Part shown: in pieces, positions 1 through 5,299 of the stretch
Layout of the letters: every line of letters starts with the position of its first letter
Position numbering within the stretch: position 1 is the first letter of the stretch
Assembly (NCBI GenBank): GCA_023139715.1
Contig: JAGLNB010000047.1
Span: 1-5,299 of the forward strand
Direction of reading: 5' to 3'
DNA: 5,299 bases
Origin: Planctomycetota bacterium
GTDB lineage: Bacteria > Planctomycetota > Phycisphaerae > Sedimentisphaerales > Anaerobacaceae
Made by a program: the position numbers and the translations under genes
The notes under the pieces: generated by a model
Databases searched by the model: none
The model's input: only the letters and a program-made list of their open reading frames with translations
Told to the model about the DNA's origin: nothing

Positions 1-422
1 GCAAGAACAGCTGCATTTTTCGCACCGGCCTTTCCGATTGCCACGGTTGCTACTGGAACTCCCGGCGGCATTTGCAGCGTGCTAAGAAGTGCATCAACTC
101 CTTCAAGACCGCTGCTTGAAATCAAAGGCACACCTATTACCGGCAATATTGTTTGGCCGGCGATGGCTCCAGCGAGATGGGCAGCCATTCCAGCGGCCGC
201 AATGATGACTTTTATTCCGTTTTCCGCGGCATTTTGTGCGAATTCGGATGCTGCTTTTGGCGTGCGATGAGCCGAAAGTATGCGAACCTGCGGCGAAATG
301 CCAAATTCTTTCAGCGTATCAATACAGCTCTGCATTACAGCCATATCGCTGTCGGAACCCATTACTATTGCCACCTGTGGTGAGCCATGTCGAACTACTT
401 GTGATTTCTTTTTTTCTGCCAT
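1..422 (-). CDS. purE: PurE, N5-carboxyaminoimidazole ribonucleotide mutase (class I), C-terminus cut by window edge
   Basis: Cytosolic purine-biosynthesis enzyme that moves the carboxyl group of N5-CAIR (made by PurK) to carbon 4 to give CAIR. I translated the minus strand from the ATG at 420-422; 140 complete codons are visible. Seen: the phosphate-binding motif MGSDSD at residues 21-26, SAHRTP at 50-55 with the presumed catalytic His52, the glycine/alanine-rich segment AGMAAHLAGAIAG, and the block LLSTLQMPPGVPVATVAIGK followed by AGAKNAA. SAHRTP and the LQMPPG block fit class I (bacterial) PurE rather than the class II AIR carboxylase. The family is about 160-170 residues, so roughly 20-30 C-terminal residues lie left of base 1. 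The first ~15 residues (MAEKKK...) are a short, basic, non-conserved lead-in. A weak SD-like GCGAG lies 9 nt upstream of the ATG. The gene is divergent from the MEMO gene at 522. PurK is not in the window and may lie to the left. Confidence 0.95.
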   Translation of the reverse strand, partial: MAEKKKSQVVRHGSPQVAIVMGSDSDMAVMQSCIDTLKEFGISPQVRILSAHRTPKAASEFAQNAAENGIKVIIAAAGMAAHLAGAIAGQTILPVIGVPLISSSGLEGVDALLSTLQMPPGVPVATVAIGKAGAKNAAVL

Positions 423-521
423 ATTGTTTTTCTCGCTTTTGCAGTTACAATATACGTCAGTTTGAATACGCAGTGATAATAACAATCAATCGCCTTAAAT
501 GCAAGAGAGGGTTATTGTAAA
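423..521. promoter_or_regulatory. Divergent purE / MEMO-gene intergenic region
   Basis: These 99 bases must hold the promoters of both divergent genes unless transcription enters from elsewhere. For purE the best -10 on the minus strand is TATATT (449-454), 26 nt from the ATG, with only a poor -35 (ATCACT, 472-477) at 17-bp spacing. For the plus-strand gene, GATAAT (475-480) is a possible -10 without a recognisable -35; TTGCAG (439-444) with TTGAAT (462-467) is an alternative pair. An 8-bp inverted pair, TTACAATA (445-452) and TATTGTAA (513-520), flanks most of the region; its left arm overlaps the purE -10 candidate. I did not recognise a riboswitch fold or a classic PurR box. The hexamer assignments are by eye and weak. 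Confidence 0.35.
505..510 (+). promoter_or_regulatory. Ribosome binding site of the MEMO-family gene
   Basis: GAGAGG sits 11 nt upstream of the ATG at 522, slightly far but usable. It is the best Shine-Dalgarno candidate in the window. It supports this start, which also agrees with the family N-terminus (PIVAGQFYP close to residue 1). Confidence 0.5.
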
Positions 522-1400
522 ATGCCGATACGCAAACCCATAGTTGCCGGCCAATTTTATCCGGCAGACAAAAATTCGTGCATAAAGCAAATCGATGAAT
601 TTTTACAGCTGGCGGCAATCGATGAAAATTTACCCGAAACCATTTCAGCTGGAATTGTTCCACACGCCGGCTGGACGTTCAGCGGAGCTCTCGCAGCGAT
701 GGTTTTTGCGGCAATTAAAAAACGCTGTGAAAAAGTTGATACATTTATAATTTTCGGAGCAGTTCATAATTATTTCGGAAAAATGCCGGCTGTTTATGGC
801 AGCGGCTTCTGGCAAACTCCGCTGGGGCAAATCGGCATTGATGGAAATCTGGCGAAACAAATCCTCAAAAGCAGCGATGCAATAAATGACATTTCCGCTC
901 ATCGCTGTGAGCATAGTATCGAAGTTCAAATTCCATTTATTCAATATCTATTTCCCCAAGCCAAAATTGTGCCGATTCTTGCAGCTCCAAATCAGCCCGT
1001 AATAAAGCTCGGTGAATCTGTCGGCGAAATTATAAACGCAATCGGTTCCAAAGAAAAAATAGTTTGTATTGGCTCAACGGATTTAACGCACTACGGGCCC
1101 GGCTATGGTTTTACTCCGGTTGGCGCCAGCCAAAAAGCCAATCGCTGGGCAAGTGAAATTAATGACAAACTCTTTATCGATTTAACGCTTCAACTAAAAG
1201 CCGAAGAAATGCTCGCAAGTGCCGCCCAAAATTATAACGCCTGCGGAGCCGGAGCGGCGGCGGCAACGGTGGCAGCTGCGAAAAAAACCGGCAAAACAAA
1301 AGGCCTTTTACTGGCACAGACAAACAGCAGTGAAATTACGCTGCAAAAAACCGGCAGAGAAAGTTCCGAGAGCGTTGGTTACGCAGCAATAGTTTTTTAA
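522..1400 (+). CDS. MEMO/AmrB family protein (AmmeMemoRadiSam system protein B-like)
   Basis: Full-length member (292 aa) of the MEMO family, named after human MEMO1 and related in fold to class III extradiol dioxygenases. In bacteria and archaea it often accompanies AMMECR1 (AmrA) and a radical-SAM protein (AmrS); its reaction is not established. Seen in order: PIVAGQFYPAD at the N-terminus, GIVPHAGWTFSG (44-55), FGAVHN (78-83), HRCEHSIEVQIPF (127-139), IGSTDLTHYGPGYGF (183-197), NACGAGAA (239-246) and a C-terminal SSESVGYAAIVF. The pocket residues known from MEMO1 (His49, His81, His192, Cys244) correspond to His48, His82, His190 and Cys241 here, so the metal- or active-site pocket looks intact. 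There is no signal peptide or membrane segment, so it should be cytosolic. It stands alone: divergent from purE and convergent with rlmN. Neither AmrA nor AmrS lies beside it. Family assignment is strong; function is open. Confidence 0.92.
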   Translation: MPIRKPIVAGQFYPADKNSCIKQIDEFLQLAAIDENLPETISAGIVPHAGWTFSGALAAMVFAAIKKRCEKVDTFIIFGAVHNYFGKMPAVYGSGFWQTPLGQIGIDGNLAKQILKSSDAINDISAHRCEHSIEVQIPFIQYLFPQAKIVPILAAPNQPVIKLGESVGEIINAIGSKEKIVCIGSTDLTHYGPGYGFTPVGASQKANRWASEINDKLFIDLTLQLKAEEMLASAAQNYNACGAGAAAATVAAAKKTGKTKGLLLAQTNSSEITLQKTGRESSESVGYAAIVF

Positions 1401-1412
1401 CCGCCAAAAAAC
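1392..1412. terminator. Possible bidirectional stem-loop between convergent genes
   Basis: A perfect 7-bp inverted repeat, GTTTTTT (1392-1398) and AAAAAAC (1406-1412), encloses a 7-nt loop. It spans the MEMO stop codon and most of the 17-bp gap to the rlmN stop. On either strand it can form the same hairpin, with six of seven pairs A:U. The plus strand becomes T-rich soon after (1419-1439). The stem is too weak for a textbook intrinsic terminator; position between convergent genes is the main support. Confidence 0.25.
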
Positions 1413-1417
1413 ATCTG

Positions 1418-2479
1418 TTAATTTTGATTTGATTTTTTCTGTTTGCCTGAATTGCGATTTAATAAAGTAGCACCAAGCTGGCCGCAGGCAGCTTTTATTT
1501 TCTGCCCCATTTTCAATCGAATAGTAGTTTCAATTCCGGCAGCAGTAAGAATTTTGGCAAACCGCTTTATTGTTTCTTTACTGCTCGCCTGAAACGGGCA
1601 GCCGGAATGCGGATTGTACTCAATAAGATTTATATTGCATTTTATTTTGTCCGCCAGTTTGACAAGTTTTTCAGCGTTCAATTTAGAATCATTTACGCCC
1701 TTTATTAAAACATATTCAAAAGTTACGCGAAGTCTGGTTACTAATTGATAAGCCCTTACAGCTGAAATTAATTTCGCAAGTGGCTCGGCTTTATTTATGG
1801 GCATAAGTTTTGTCCGCAATTCGTCAGTCGCTGCGTTTAGCGAAATTGCAAGTCGAGGATGAATATCTTCATTGGCCAGTTTTCTAATCTCTTCACATTT
1901 GCCGCAGGTGCTGATTGCCAAATGCCGCAAACCGATATTTCTTCCGTTTGGCTCATTTAGTATCCTGACTGATTTCAAAACAGCATCATAATTTTGCAGC
2001 GGCTCGCCCATTCCCATATAAACTACGTTGTTTATTTTTCCGGTGTCTTTTTCAACAACATTTACCTGGTCGGCAATTTCAGCAGAGGTGAGATTTCGCT
2101 GAAACTTCAATTTCGCCGTTGCGCAAAAAGCACAATTCATCACGCAGCCGACCTGCGTTGAAACGCAAAGCGTTCGCCGTTTTCCATCACAAAGAACTAC
2201 CGTTTCAATCCGGCAGCCGTCTGGCAATTCGAAAAGATATTTTTCCGTGCCGTCCGGGTCGGTAAAAACTTCAACCGTTTTAAGCCGAGAAATATAATAA
2301 CCGTTTTTTGTAAGTGCTTCCCTAAACAGTTTTGAAAGCGTGCTAAGGCCGGAAATTTCGCAAACATTTTTACTGTGAATGAATGTAAAAATATATTTCG
2401 CAAGATACTTTTTTCCGCCAAGCTCTTCGACAATTGCCTCAAGCTCAGCCGGCATTTTATTTTTCAAATCCTTATCCAT
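1418..2479 (-). CDS. rlmN: RlmN, dual-specificity 23S rRNA A2503 / tRNA A37 C2-methyltransferase (radical SAM)
   Basis: Cytosolic radical-SAM enzyme that methylates C2 of A2503 in 23S rRNA and of A37 in some tRNAs, using one SAM to methylate a protein cysteine and a second to generate the radical. It is 353 aa, normal for the family. Seen: an N-terminal accessory domain (about 1-85), IETVVL at 91-96, the [4Fe-4S] motif CVMNCAFC with Cys112, Cys116 and Cys119, GMGEP (156-160), ISTCG, LAISLNAATDELR, LMPIN, the VLIKGVND segment, and KAACGQL with the methyl-carrying Cys332 (E. coli Cys355). Cys105 corresponds to the second conserved catalytic cysteine (E. coli Cys118). SLNA replaces the more common SLHA, and the usual G-x-D-I before AACGQL reads GQKI, with lysine for aspartate. 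The basic tail (GKQKKSNQN) is lineage-specific. The ATG at 2479 gives the family N-terminal helix; Met9 would cut into it. No SD is seen; a TAGAAT hexamer lies 6 nt upstream. Cfr, which methylates C8, is an unlikely alternative. Confidence 0.95.
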   Translation of the reverse strand: MDKDLKNKMPAELEAIVEELGGKKYLAKYIFTFIHSKNVCEISGLSTLSKLFREALTKNGYYISRLKTVEVFTDPDGTEKYLFELPDGCRIETVVLCDGKRRTLCVSTQVGCVMNCAFCATAKLKFQRNLTSAEIADQVNVVEKDTGKINNVVYMGMGEPLQNYDAVLKSVRILNEPNGRNIGLRHLAISTCGKCEEIRKLANEDIHPRLAISLNAATDELRTKLMPINKAEPLAKLISAVRAYQLVTRLRVTFEYVLIKGVNDSKLNAEKLVKLADKIKCNINLIEYNPHSGCPFQASSKETIKRFAKILTAAGIETTIRLKMGQKIKAACGQLGATLLNRNSGKQKKSNQN

Positions 2480-2485
2480 CCCGCC

Positions 2486-2491
2486 ATTCTA
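2486..2491 (-). promoter_or_regulatory. Candidate -10 element of rlmN, 6 nt from the start codon
   Basis: TAGAAT on the minus strand matches the sigma-70 -10 consensus at five of six positions. Only GGCGGG separates it from the rlmN ATG, so transcription would begin at or next to the A of the ATG, giving a leaderless mRNA. The 17-bp-spaced -35 position (GAAGAT) is poor. GGCGGG touches the ATG directly and is too close to serve as a Shine-Dalgarno sequence. Confidence 0.35.
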
Positions 2492-2560
2492 CTACAAATA
2501 AAAAGTTTATCTTCTAAATTTTTCGCAGTTTTAATTATTCGCTGCCGGCGTTGGTCAGGT

Positions 2561-2566
2561 TATAAT
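2561..2566 (+). promoter_or_regulatory. Consensus -10 element directly upstream of the flavoprotein gene (leaderless start likely)
   Basis: A perfect TATAAT lies 8 nt before the ATG at 2575. A start site about 7 nt downstream would be near 2573, leaving a 0-3 nt leader. There is no SD sequence in range; the nearest AGG (2557-2559) is 15 nt away. The -35 region at 17-bp spacing is TTCGCT (2538-2543), weak. The same TATAAT hexamer with a clear -35 serves the tRNA gene in this window, so the consensus appears valid in this organism. Confidence 0.5.
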
Positions 2567-2574
2567 ACTTAAAT

Positions 2575-3822
2575 ATGAAAACTGACATTTTAATAGCCGG
2601 AGCCGGGCCAGCCGGCCTGTTCGCCGCAATAACCGCCGCCCAAAGCGGTGCAAAGGTGGTAATCGTTGAAAGCAATACCACCCCTGCGAGAAAACTCCTG
2701 CTCACCGGAGGCGGCCGATGCAACCTGACACACGCCGGCTCAATTGATGATTTTGTAAAGGCATACGATTTTTGCGGACGATTTCTTCGGCATTGTCTTT
2801 ATGAATTTCCAGCTGATGATTTGCGAAAATATTTCAAAGTAAATGGCCTGCAAACAAAAGTTGAAAAAGATGGCTGCGTTTTTCCAATAACCGAAAAAGC
2901 CGCAGATGTAGCTGATATTTTAATCCGGCAGGCGAAAAAATTGTCCGTTGAATTTTTGTACGATAAAAAAATTACAAGTATCGAAAAAAGCAAGACGGAT
3001 TTTGTAACGACCGCCGGCAATAAAAAGATATTTTCAAAGGCAGTAATAATCGCAACAGGCGGAGCAAGTTGGCCAAAAACCGGCTCGGCCGGCGACGGTT
3101 ATAAATTCGCAAAAACTTTTGGCCATACAACAATCGAGCCAAAAGCAGCGCTAATTGATTTAATCACCGCTGAAAAATGGCCGTCAAAATTGAAAGGCGT
3201 TGGCGTTGATAATGTTATTATAAAAACCAAAATAAAAAATCGAAAAATTACAGAGTCAGGTGCGCTTATGTTCACGGCAAACGGAATAGGCGGCCCGGCA
3301 GCTCTAAACGTCAGCAGATTAATTGCGGATTTTCTGCCGAACTTTGCAAAGCCAATAAAAATCATTATCGACTTAGCTCCTCAATATAACAATGAACAAT
3401 TAAATAAAGAAATTATTTCGCTCTGCTCGCAAAACCCAAAAAAAGAATTAATAAATGTTCTTACAGCATTTCTGCGAAAGGCATTAGTGCAAAATCTTTG
3501 CCGCCAAATAAATTTGCCGGCTGCAACTTTGGCCGGCGCACTTGGAAAGAGTCAGCGATTGCAGCTTATAAAAAAATTAAAACAGTTGGAACTTTCAATC
3601 GCAGCGCCAAGCCCAATTGCCAAAGCCACAATCACTCGCGGCGGAATTGAACTTGACGAAATAAATCGCCAGACGATGGAATCGAAATTGAATAGCGGAC
3701 TTTTCTTTGCAGGCGAAATAATAAATGCCGACGGCCCCTGCGGCGGATTCAATTTGCAAATCGCTTTTTCAACGGCCTTCGTAGCTGGAAAACAAGCTGC
3801 AGAAAAAACAGCGGAAAAATAA
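2575..3822 (+). CDS. HI0933/YhiN/BaiN-type FAD-dependent oxidoreductase
   Basis: Full-length (415 aa) member of the HI0933-like flavoprotein family (E. coli YhiN; clostridial BaiN, linked to bile-acid reduction). The physiological substrate of most members is unknown, so only a soluble FAD-dependent redox role is supported. Seen: the Rossmann dinucleotide motif GAGPAG (9-14) with the ribose-binding Glu32 at the end of the second strand; the family signature RKLLLTGGGRCNLTH (39-53); VFPITEKAADV; ATGGASWPKTGSAGDG (from residue 160); ALMFTANGIGGPAALN; a helical insert around 270-340; and the C-terminal FAD-closing segment FFAGEIINADGPCGGFNLQ (377-395). Length and motif order are normal, with no frameshift. 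The start is fixed by the glycine motif beginning only 8 residues in. It is divergent from rlmN and converges on tRNA-Thr with 4 bp between its stop and the tRNA 3' end. No neighbouring pathway gene hints at a substrate. Confidence 0.93.
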   Translation: MKTDILIAGAGPAGLFAAITAAQSGAKVVIVESNTTPARKLLLTGGGRCNLTHAGSIDDFVKAYDFCGRFLRHCLYEFPADDLRKYFKVNGLQTKVEKDGCVFPITEKAADVADILIRQAKKLSVEFLYDKKITSIEKSKTDFVTTAGNKKIFSKAVIIATGGASWPKTGSAGDGYKFAKTFGHTTIEPKAALIDLITAEKWPSKLKGVGVDNVIIKTKIKNRKITESGALMFTANGIGGPAALNVSRLIADFLPNFAKPIKIIIDLAPQYNNEQLNKEIISLCSQNPKKELINVLTAFLRKALVQNLCRQINLPAATLAGALGKSQRLQLIKKLKQLELSIAAPSPIAKATITRGGIELDEINRQTMESKLNSGLFFAGEIINADGPCGGFNLQIAFSTAFVAGKQAAEKTAEK

Positions 3823-3826
3823 AAAC
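3811..3826 (-). terminator. T-rich tract after the tRNA 3' end, possible transcription end
   Basis: Directly after the tRNA discriminator, the minus strand reads a T-rich stretch with two runs of five T (3821-3825 and 3815-3819). The T-arm and acceptor stem could act as the preceding hairpin. The tract lies over the stop and last codons of the convergent flavoprotein gene, so the tRNA primary transcript probably overlaps that mRNA. No independent GC-rich hairpin is present. Confidence 0.25.
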
Positions 3827-3898
3827 AGCCAACGGACGGATTCGAACCGTCAACCCCTGGTTTACAAAACCAGAGCTCTACCATTGAGCTACGTTGGC
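3827..3898 (-). tRNA. tRNA-Thr, anticodon UGU
   Basis: A complete 72-nt cloverleaf folds by hand on the minus strand: a 7-bp acceptor stem GCCAACG/CGTTGGC, TA at positions 8-9, D stem GCTC/GAGC with loop AATGGTA, anticodon stem CTGGT/ACCAG with loop TTTGTAA (anticodon TGT), a 5-nt variable loop GGGTT, and T stem GACGG/CCGTC with loop TTCGAAT. All stems are fully paired. Pairs G1-C72 and C2-G71 and anticodon G35-U36 match the known threonyl-tRNA synthetase identity elements. The UGU anticodon reads ACA and probably other ACN codons. The discriminator is U73, and CCA is not encoded, so it must be added after transcription. It sits between the convergent flavoprotein gene and the upstream TolC-like gene, with its own promoter. 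Confidence 0.97.
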
Positions 3899-3914
3899 AA
3901 AATCATTAAAGCGG

Positions 3915-3943
3915 ATTATAATAAAAACCTCTGAAAAAGTCAA
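3915..3943 (-). promoter_or_regulatory. Sigma-70-type promoter of tRNA-Thr
   Basis: On the minus strand TTGACT (-35, 3938-3943) is followed by exactly 17 bp and then TATAAT (-10, 3915-3920). That is 11 of 12 consensus bases with optimal spacing. The predicted start is near 3908, giving about a 10-nt 5' leader before the mature tRNA end at 3898. The -35 lies 3 bp beyond the stop codon of the TolC-like gene, so the tRNA need not rely on read-through. Confidence 0.85.
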
Positions 3944-3946
3944 TCT

Positions 3947-5299
3947 CTACAAACTTTTTTGCCACATCCCATCCGGCTTAACTTGCAGCAGGCCGCTGTC
4001 GCAATAAAAATTCAATACGGCAATTGTGTAATCCACAACAGCTTTTGTGGCAGCATTTTGAGCGTCAAACAAATCGCCCTGAGCGTCAAGAACACGGCGA
4101 CTGCTTGCTCGGCCATATTGCAATAATAAAAAAGTGTTATCAAAACGCTTGCGGGCAAGGGCGAGCTGCTGCAACTGGACTTTTCTCTGCTCAGCGGCAC
4201 TTTGCAAATCACGATAGCTGCGGCGAATCTCAAGTATAATCAAATCGGCAAGCTCGGCGTAATTACGTCTGCTCTGATTTAATGTTATTAACGCCCTGCG
4301 ATAGGCATCCTGCTCAGCTGTACGGTCAAGCCCAAAATCCAAGTCGGCACCAATTTGGACACCACCCCTTTCAAGCGTTGAAAGTGCATCGAAACCGGTT
4401 TTTCTCTCTGTGGAAAAATCAGTTGAAGCAGTCAAAGTAAGTTCCATTCCAAGCTGCTCAGCGGCAACAGTTACTTTTCGCCGGCCATCAATTACAGCAT
4501 CGGCACTATTAGCTAAATCCAAACGGCAGCTAAGGGCAGCTTCGAGCGCCTGCGATTCAGAAAAATTCAGCTCATTCGCCTCAACTGCGGACGCAATTGC
4601 ATCAAGTTCGTCAACATCCAAAATCAGAACCGCATCGGGCGGCAGAGCGAGCTGAAATTTCAACTCGTCAAGCGACTGCTTATAATCCCTCGCATCCTGA
4701 ATCCAGGTGTCTTTTGCATTAAGTTTGTCCTGCTCAATCTGGTCAAATTCAAAACGGGCAATTCGGCCTGCCTTGGATAATTTTTCGGCTTTCGCATAAA
4801 CATCACAAAGCGTTTTATAATTATTTCGAGCATTTTTCATAGTGTCAGACAATTGCAATGTGGCGTAGTATCCAGTCGCAACTTCAATTACAAACGTCCG
4901 GCGGAAACGATTGAAAATTCGCAGCTGATAGAGAACATCACGCTCGGCCTGCGTGAGATTTTCGAGAGCAATTTTATACTCACTGCGAGCGAGCAGCGGC
5001 TGAGAAACTGTAGCTATTAAAATTGTGGCAAGACCGCCCTGGGTATTGCCGGTTATAATATCGAGCCAGCCAGCTGCGATTGCAGCACTTATTTGTGTTC
5101 CGCCAGCCAAAAGCTGCTCAAAACCAAAACCGGCTGTGGTACTCAATTGCTCAAAGCCATTTTCTTCGAGATACTGCTCGCTGGCAATTCCGGCAAGATG
5201 CGGGGCAAATGCGTGCCTCGATAGAATCAAATCCATCGCTCTCAGATACATTTCCTCTTTTTGGATTTGGTACTGGCGGCTGTGCGCAGTGGCTATTGC
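3947..5299 (-). CDS. TolC-family outer-membrane efflux protein, N-terminus cut by window edge
   Basis: The minus-strand frame stays open from the TAG at 3947-3949 to the right edge: 450 codons, with the true start beyond base 5299. Members form outer-membrane barrels with a long periplasmic helical tunnel, partnering with RND, ABC or MFS pumps, or type I secretion. Seen: repeated long amphipathic helices rich in Ala, Gln, Leu and Arg; a first repeat ending FQLALPPDAVLILDVDELDA (typical L..lLg.p pattern); and a second repeat with the helix from LADLIILEIRRSYRDLQSAA through the QYGRASSRRVLDAQGDLFDA segment to DYTIAVLNFYCDSGLL, the usual family C-terminus. The ATG at 5249-5251 is not accepted as the start: the 16 codons before it (AIATAHSRQYQIQKEE) continue family-like helical sequence. 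The signal peptide or lipoprotein signal would lie outside the window. A pump adaptor gene upstream is plausible but unseen. Divergence from E. coli TolC is large; family confidence is good, substrate unknown. Confidence 0.85.
   Translation of the reverse strand, partial: AIATAHSRQYQIQKEEMYLRAMDLILSRHAFAPHLAGIASEQYLEENGFEQLSTTAGFGFEQLLAGGTQISAAIAAGWLDIITGNTQGGLATILIATVSQPLLARSEYKIALENLTQAERDVLYQLRIFNRFRRTFVIEVATGYYATLQLSDTMKNARNNYKTLCDVYAKAEKLSKAGRIARFEFDQIEQDKLNAKDTWIQDARDYKQSLDELKFQLALPPDAVLILDVDELDAIASAVEANELNFSESQALEAALSCRLDLANSADAVIDGRRKVTVAAEQLGMELTLTASTDFSTERKTGFDALSTLERGGVQIGADLDFGLDRTAEQDAYRRALITLNQSRRNYAELADLIILEIRRSYRDLQSAAEQRKVQLQQLALARKRFDNTFLLLQYGRASSRRVLDAQGDLFDAQNAATKAVVDYTIAVLNFYCDSGLLQVKPDGMWQKSL

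Noticed and set aside
79..520. Plus-strand open frames of 61-94 codons opposite purE
   Set aside because: They overlap each other in different frames, match no family I recognise, and lie antisense to a clearly conserved purE reading frame.
645..944. Minus-strand 99-codon frame inside the MEMO gene
   Set aside because: Antisense shadow of a conserved coding sequence with no recognisable domain and no RBS.
1377..1402. GGTTA/TAACC inverted repeat as a terminator of the MEMO gene
   Set aside because: The stem is only 5 bp with a 16-nt loop and overlaps the coding end; too weak to support.
1418..2479. Cfr-type C8 methyltransferase (antibiotic resistance) instead of RlmN
   Set aside because: Cfr is homologous and of similar length, but the motifs read as housekeeping RlmN and the context is core genome with no mobile element. 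Only a phylogeny could exclude it completely.
3552..3884. Minus-strand 110-codon open frame beginning inside the tRNA region
   Set aside because: Its first residues (MVELWFCKPGVDGSNPSV) are the familiar artefact of translating a tRNA gene, and the rest is antisense to the conserved flavoprotein.
5249..5251. ATG at 5251 as the start of the TolC-like gene
   Set aside because: The same frame remains open for 16 further codons to the window edge and those codons continue the family-like helix, so the gene begins outside the window.
1..5299. Mobile element, CRISPR array, phage or defence system
   Set aside because: No tandem or direct repeats with regular spacing, no transposase or integrase motifs, and no target-site duplications seen. 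Although a tRNA is present, its 3' end abuts an intact core gene rather than an integrase or an att repeat.

Overview
The window looks like ordinary core chromosome from a Gram-negative bacterium of moderate GC content (low-to-mid 40s % by eye). The best lineage guess is Planctomycetota, possibly Phycisphaerae. The basis is a divergent TolC-type outer-membrane protein of a kind I associate with that phylum, a MEMO/AmrB-family gene, weak or absent Shine-Dalgarno sequences, and AT-leaning codon use. This is recognition from memory, not a search result.

Layout, left to right: (1) 1-422, minus strand: purE (class I N5-CAIR mutase, purine biosynthesis), C-terminus cut by the window edge. (2) 423-521: divergent intergenic region with an inverted TTACAATA/TATTGTAA pair and weak promoter-like hexamers. 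(3) 522-1400, plus: MEMO/AmrB-family protein with all four expected pocket residues. (4) 1418-2479, minus: rlmN, the radical-SAM methyltransferase for 23S rRNA A2503 and tRNA A37, converging on the MEMO gene with a 17-bp gap. (5) 2480-2574: short divergent intergenic region where both genes have a -10-like hexamer only 6-8 nt from the start codon, suggesting leaderless mRNAs. (6) 2575-3822, plus: HI0933/YhiN/BaiN-type FAD oxidoreductase. (7) 3827-3898, minus: tRNA-Thr(UGU), with a near-consensus sigma-70 promoter at 3915-3943. (8) 3947 to beyond 5299, minus: TolC-like outer-membrane efflux protein, N-terminus cut by the window edge.

The genes do not form one operon. Adjacent genes alternate in strand (minus, plus, minus, plus, then minus for the tRNA and the TolC gene), so each protein gene appears to be its own unit, or the end of a unit that continues outside the window. 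The functions are separate: purine synthesis, an unresolved redox or metal-pocket protein, RNA modification, an orphan flavoprotein, a tRNA and export. I see no mobile element, CRISPR array, phage gene or defence system. The signals most worth checking are the possible leaderless starts, the MEMO gene without AmrA or AmrS next to it, and a strong excess of the palindrome GCCGGC (13 copies).
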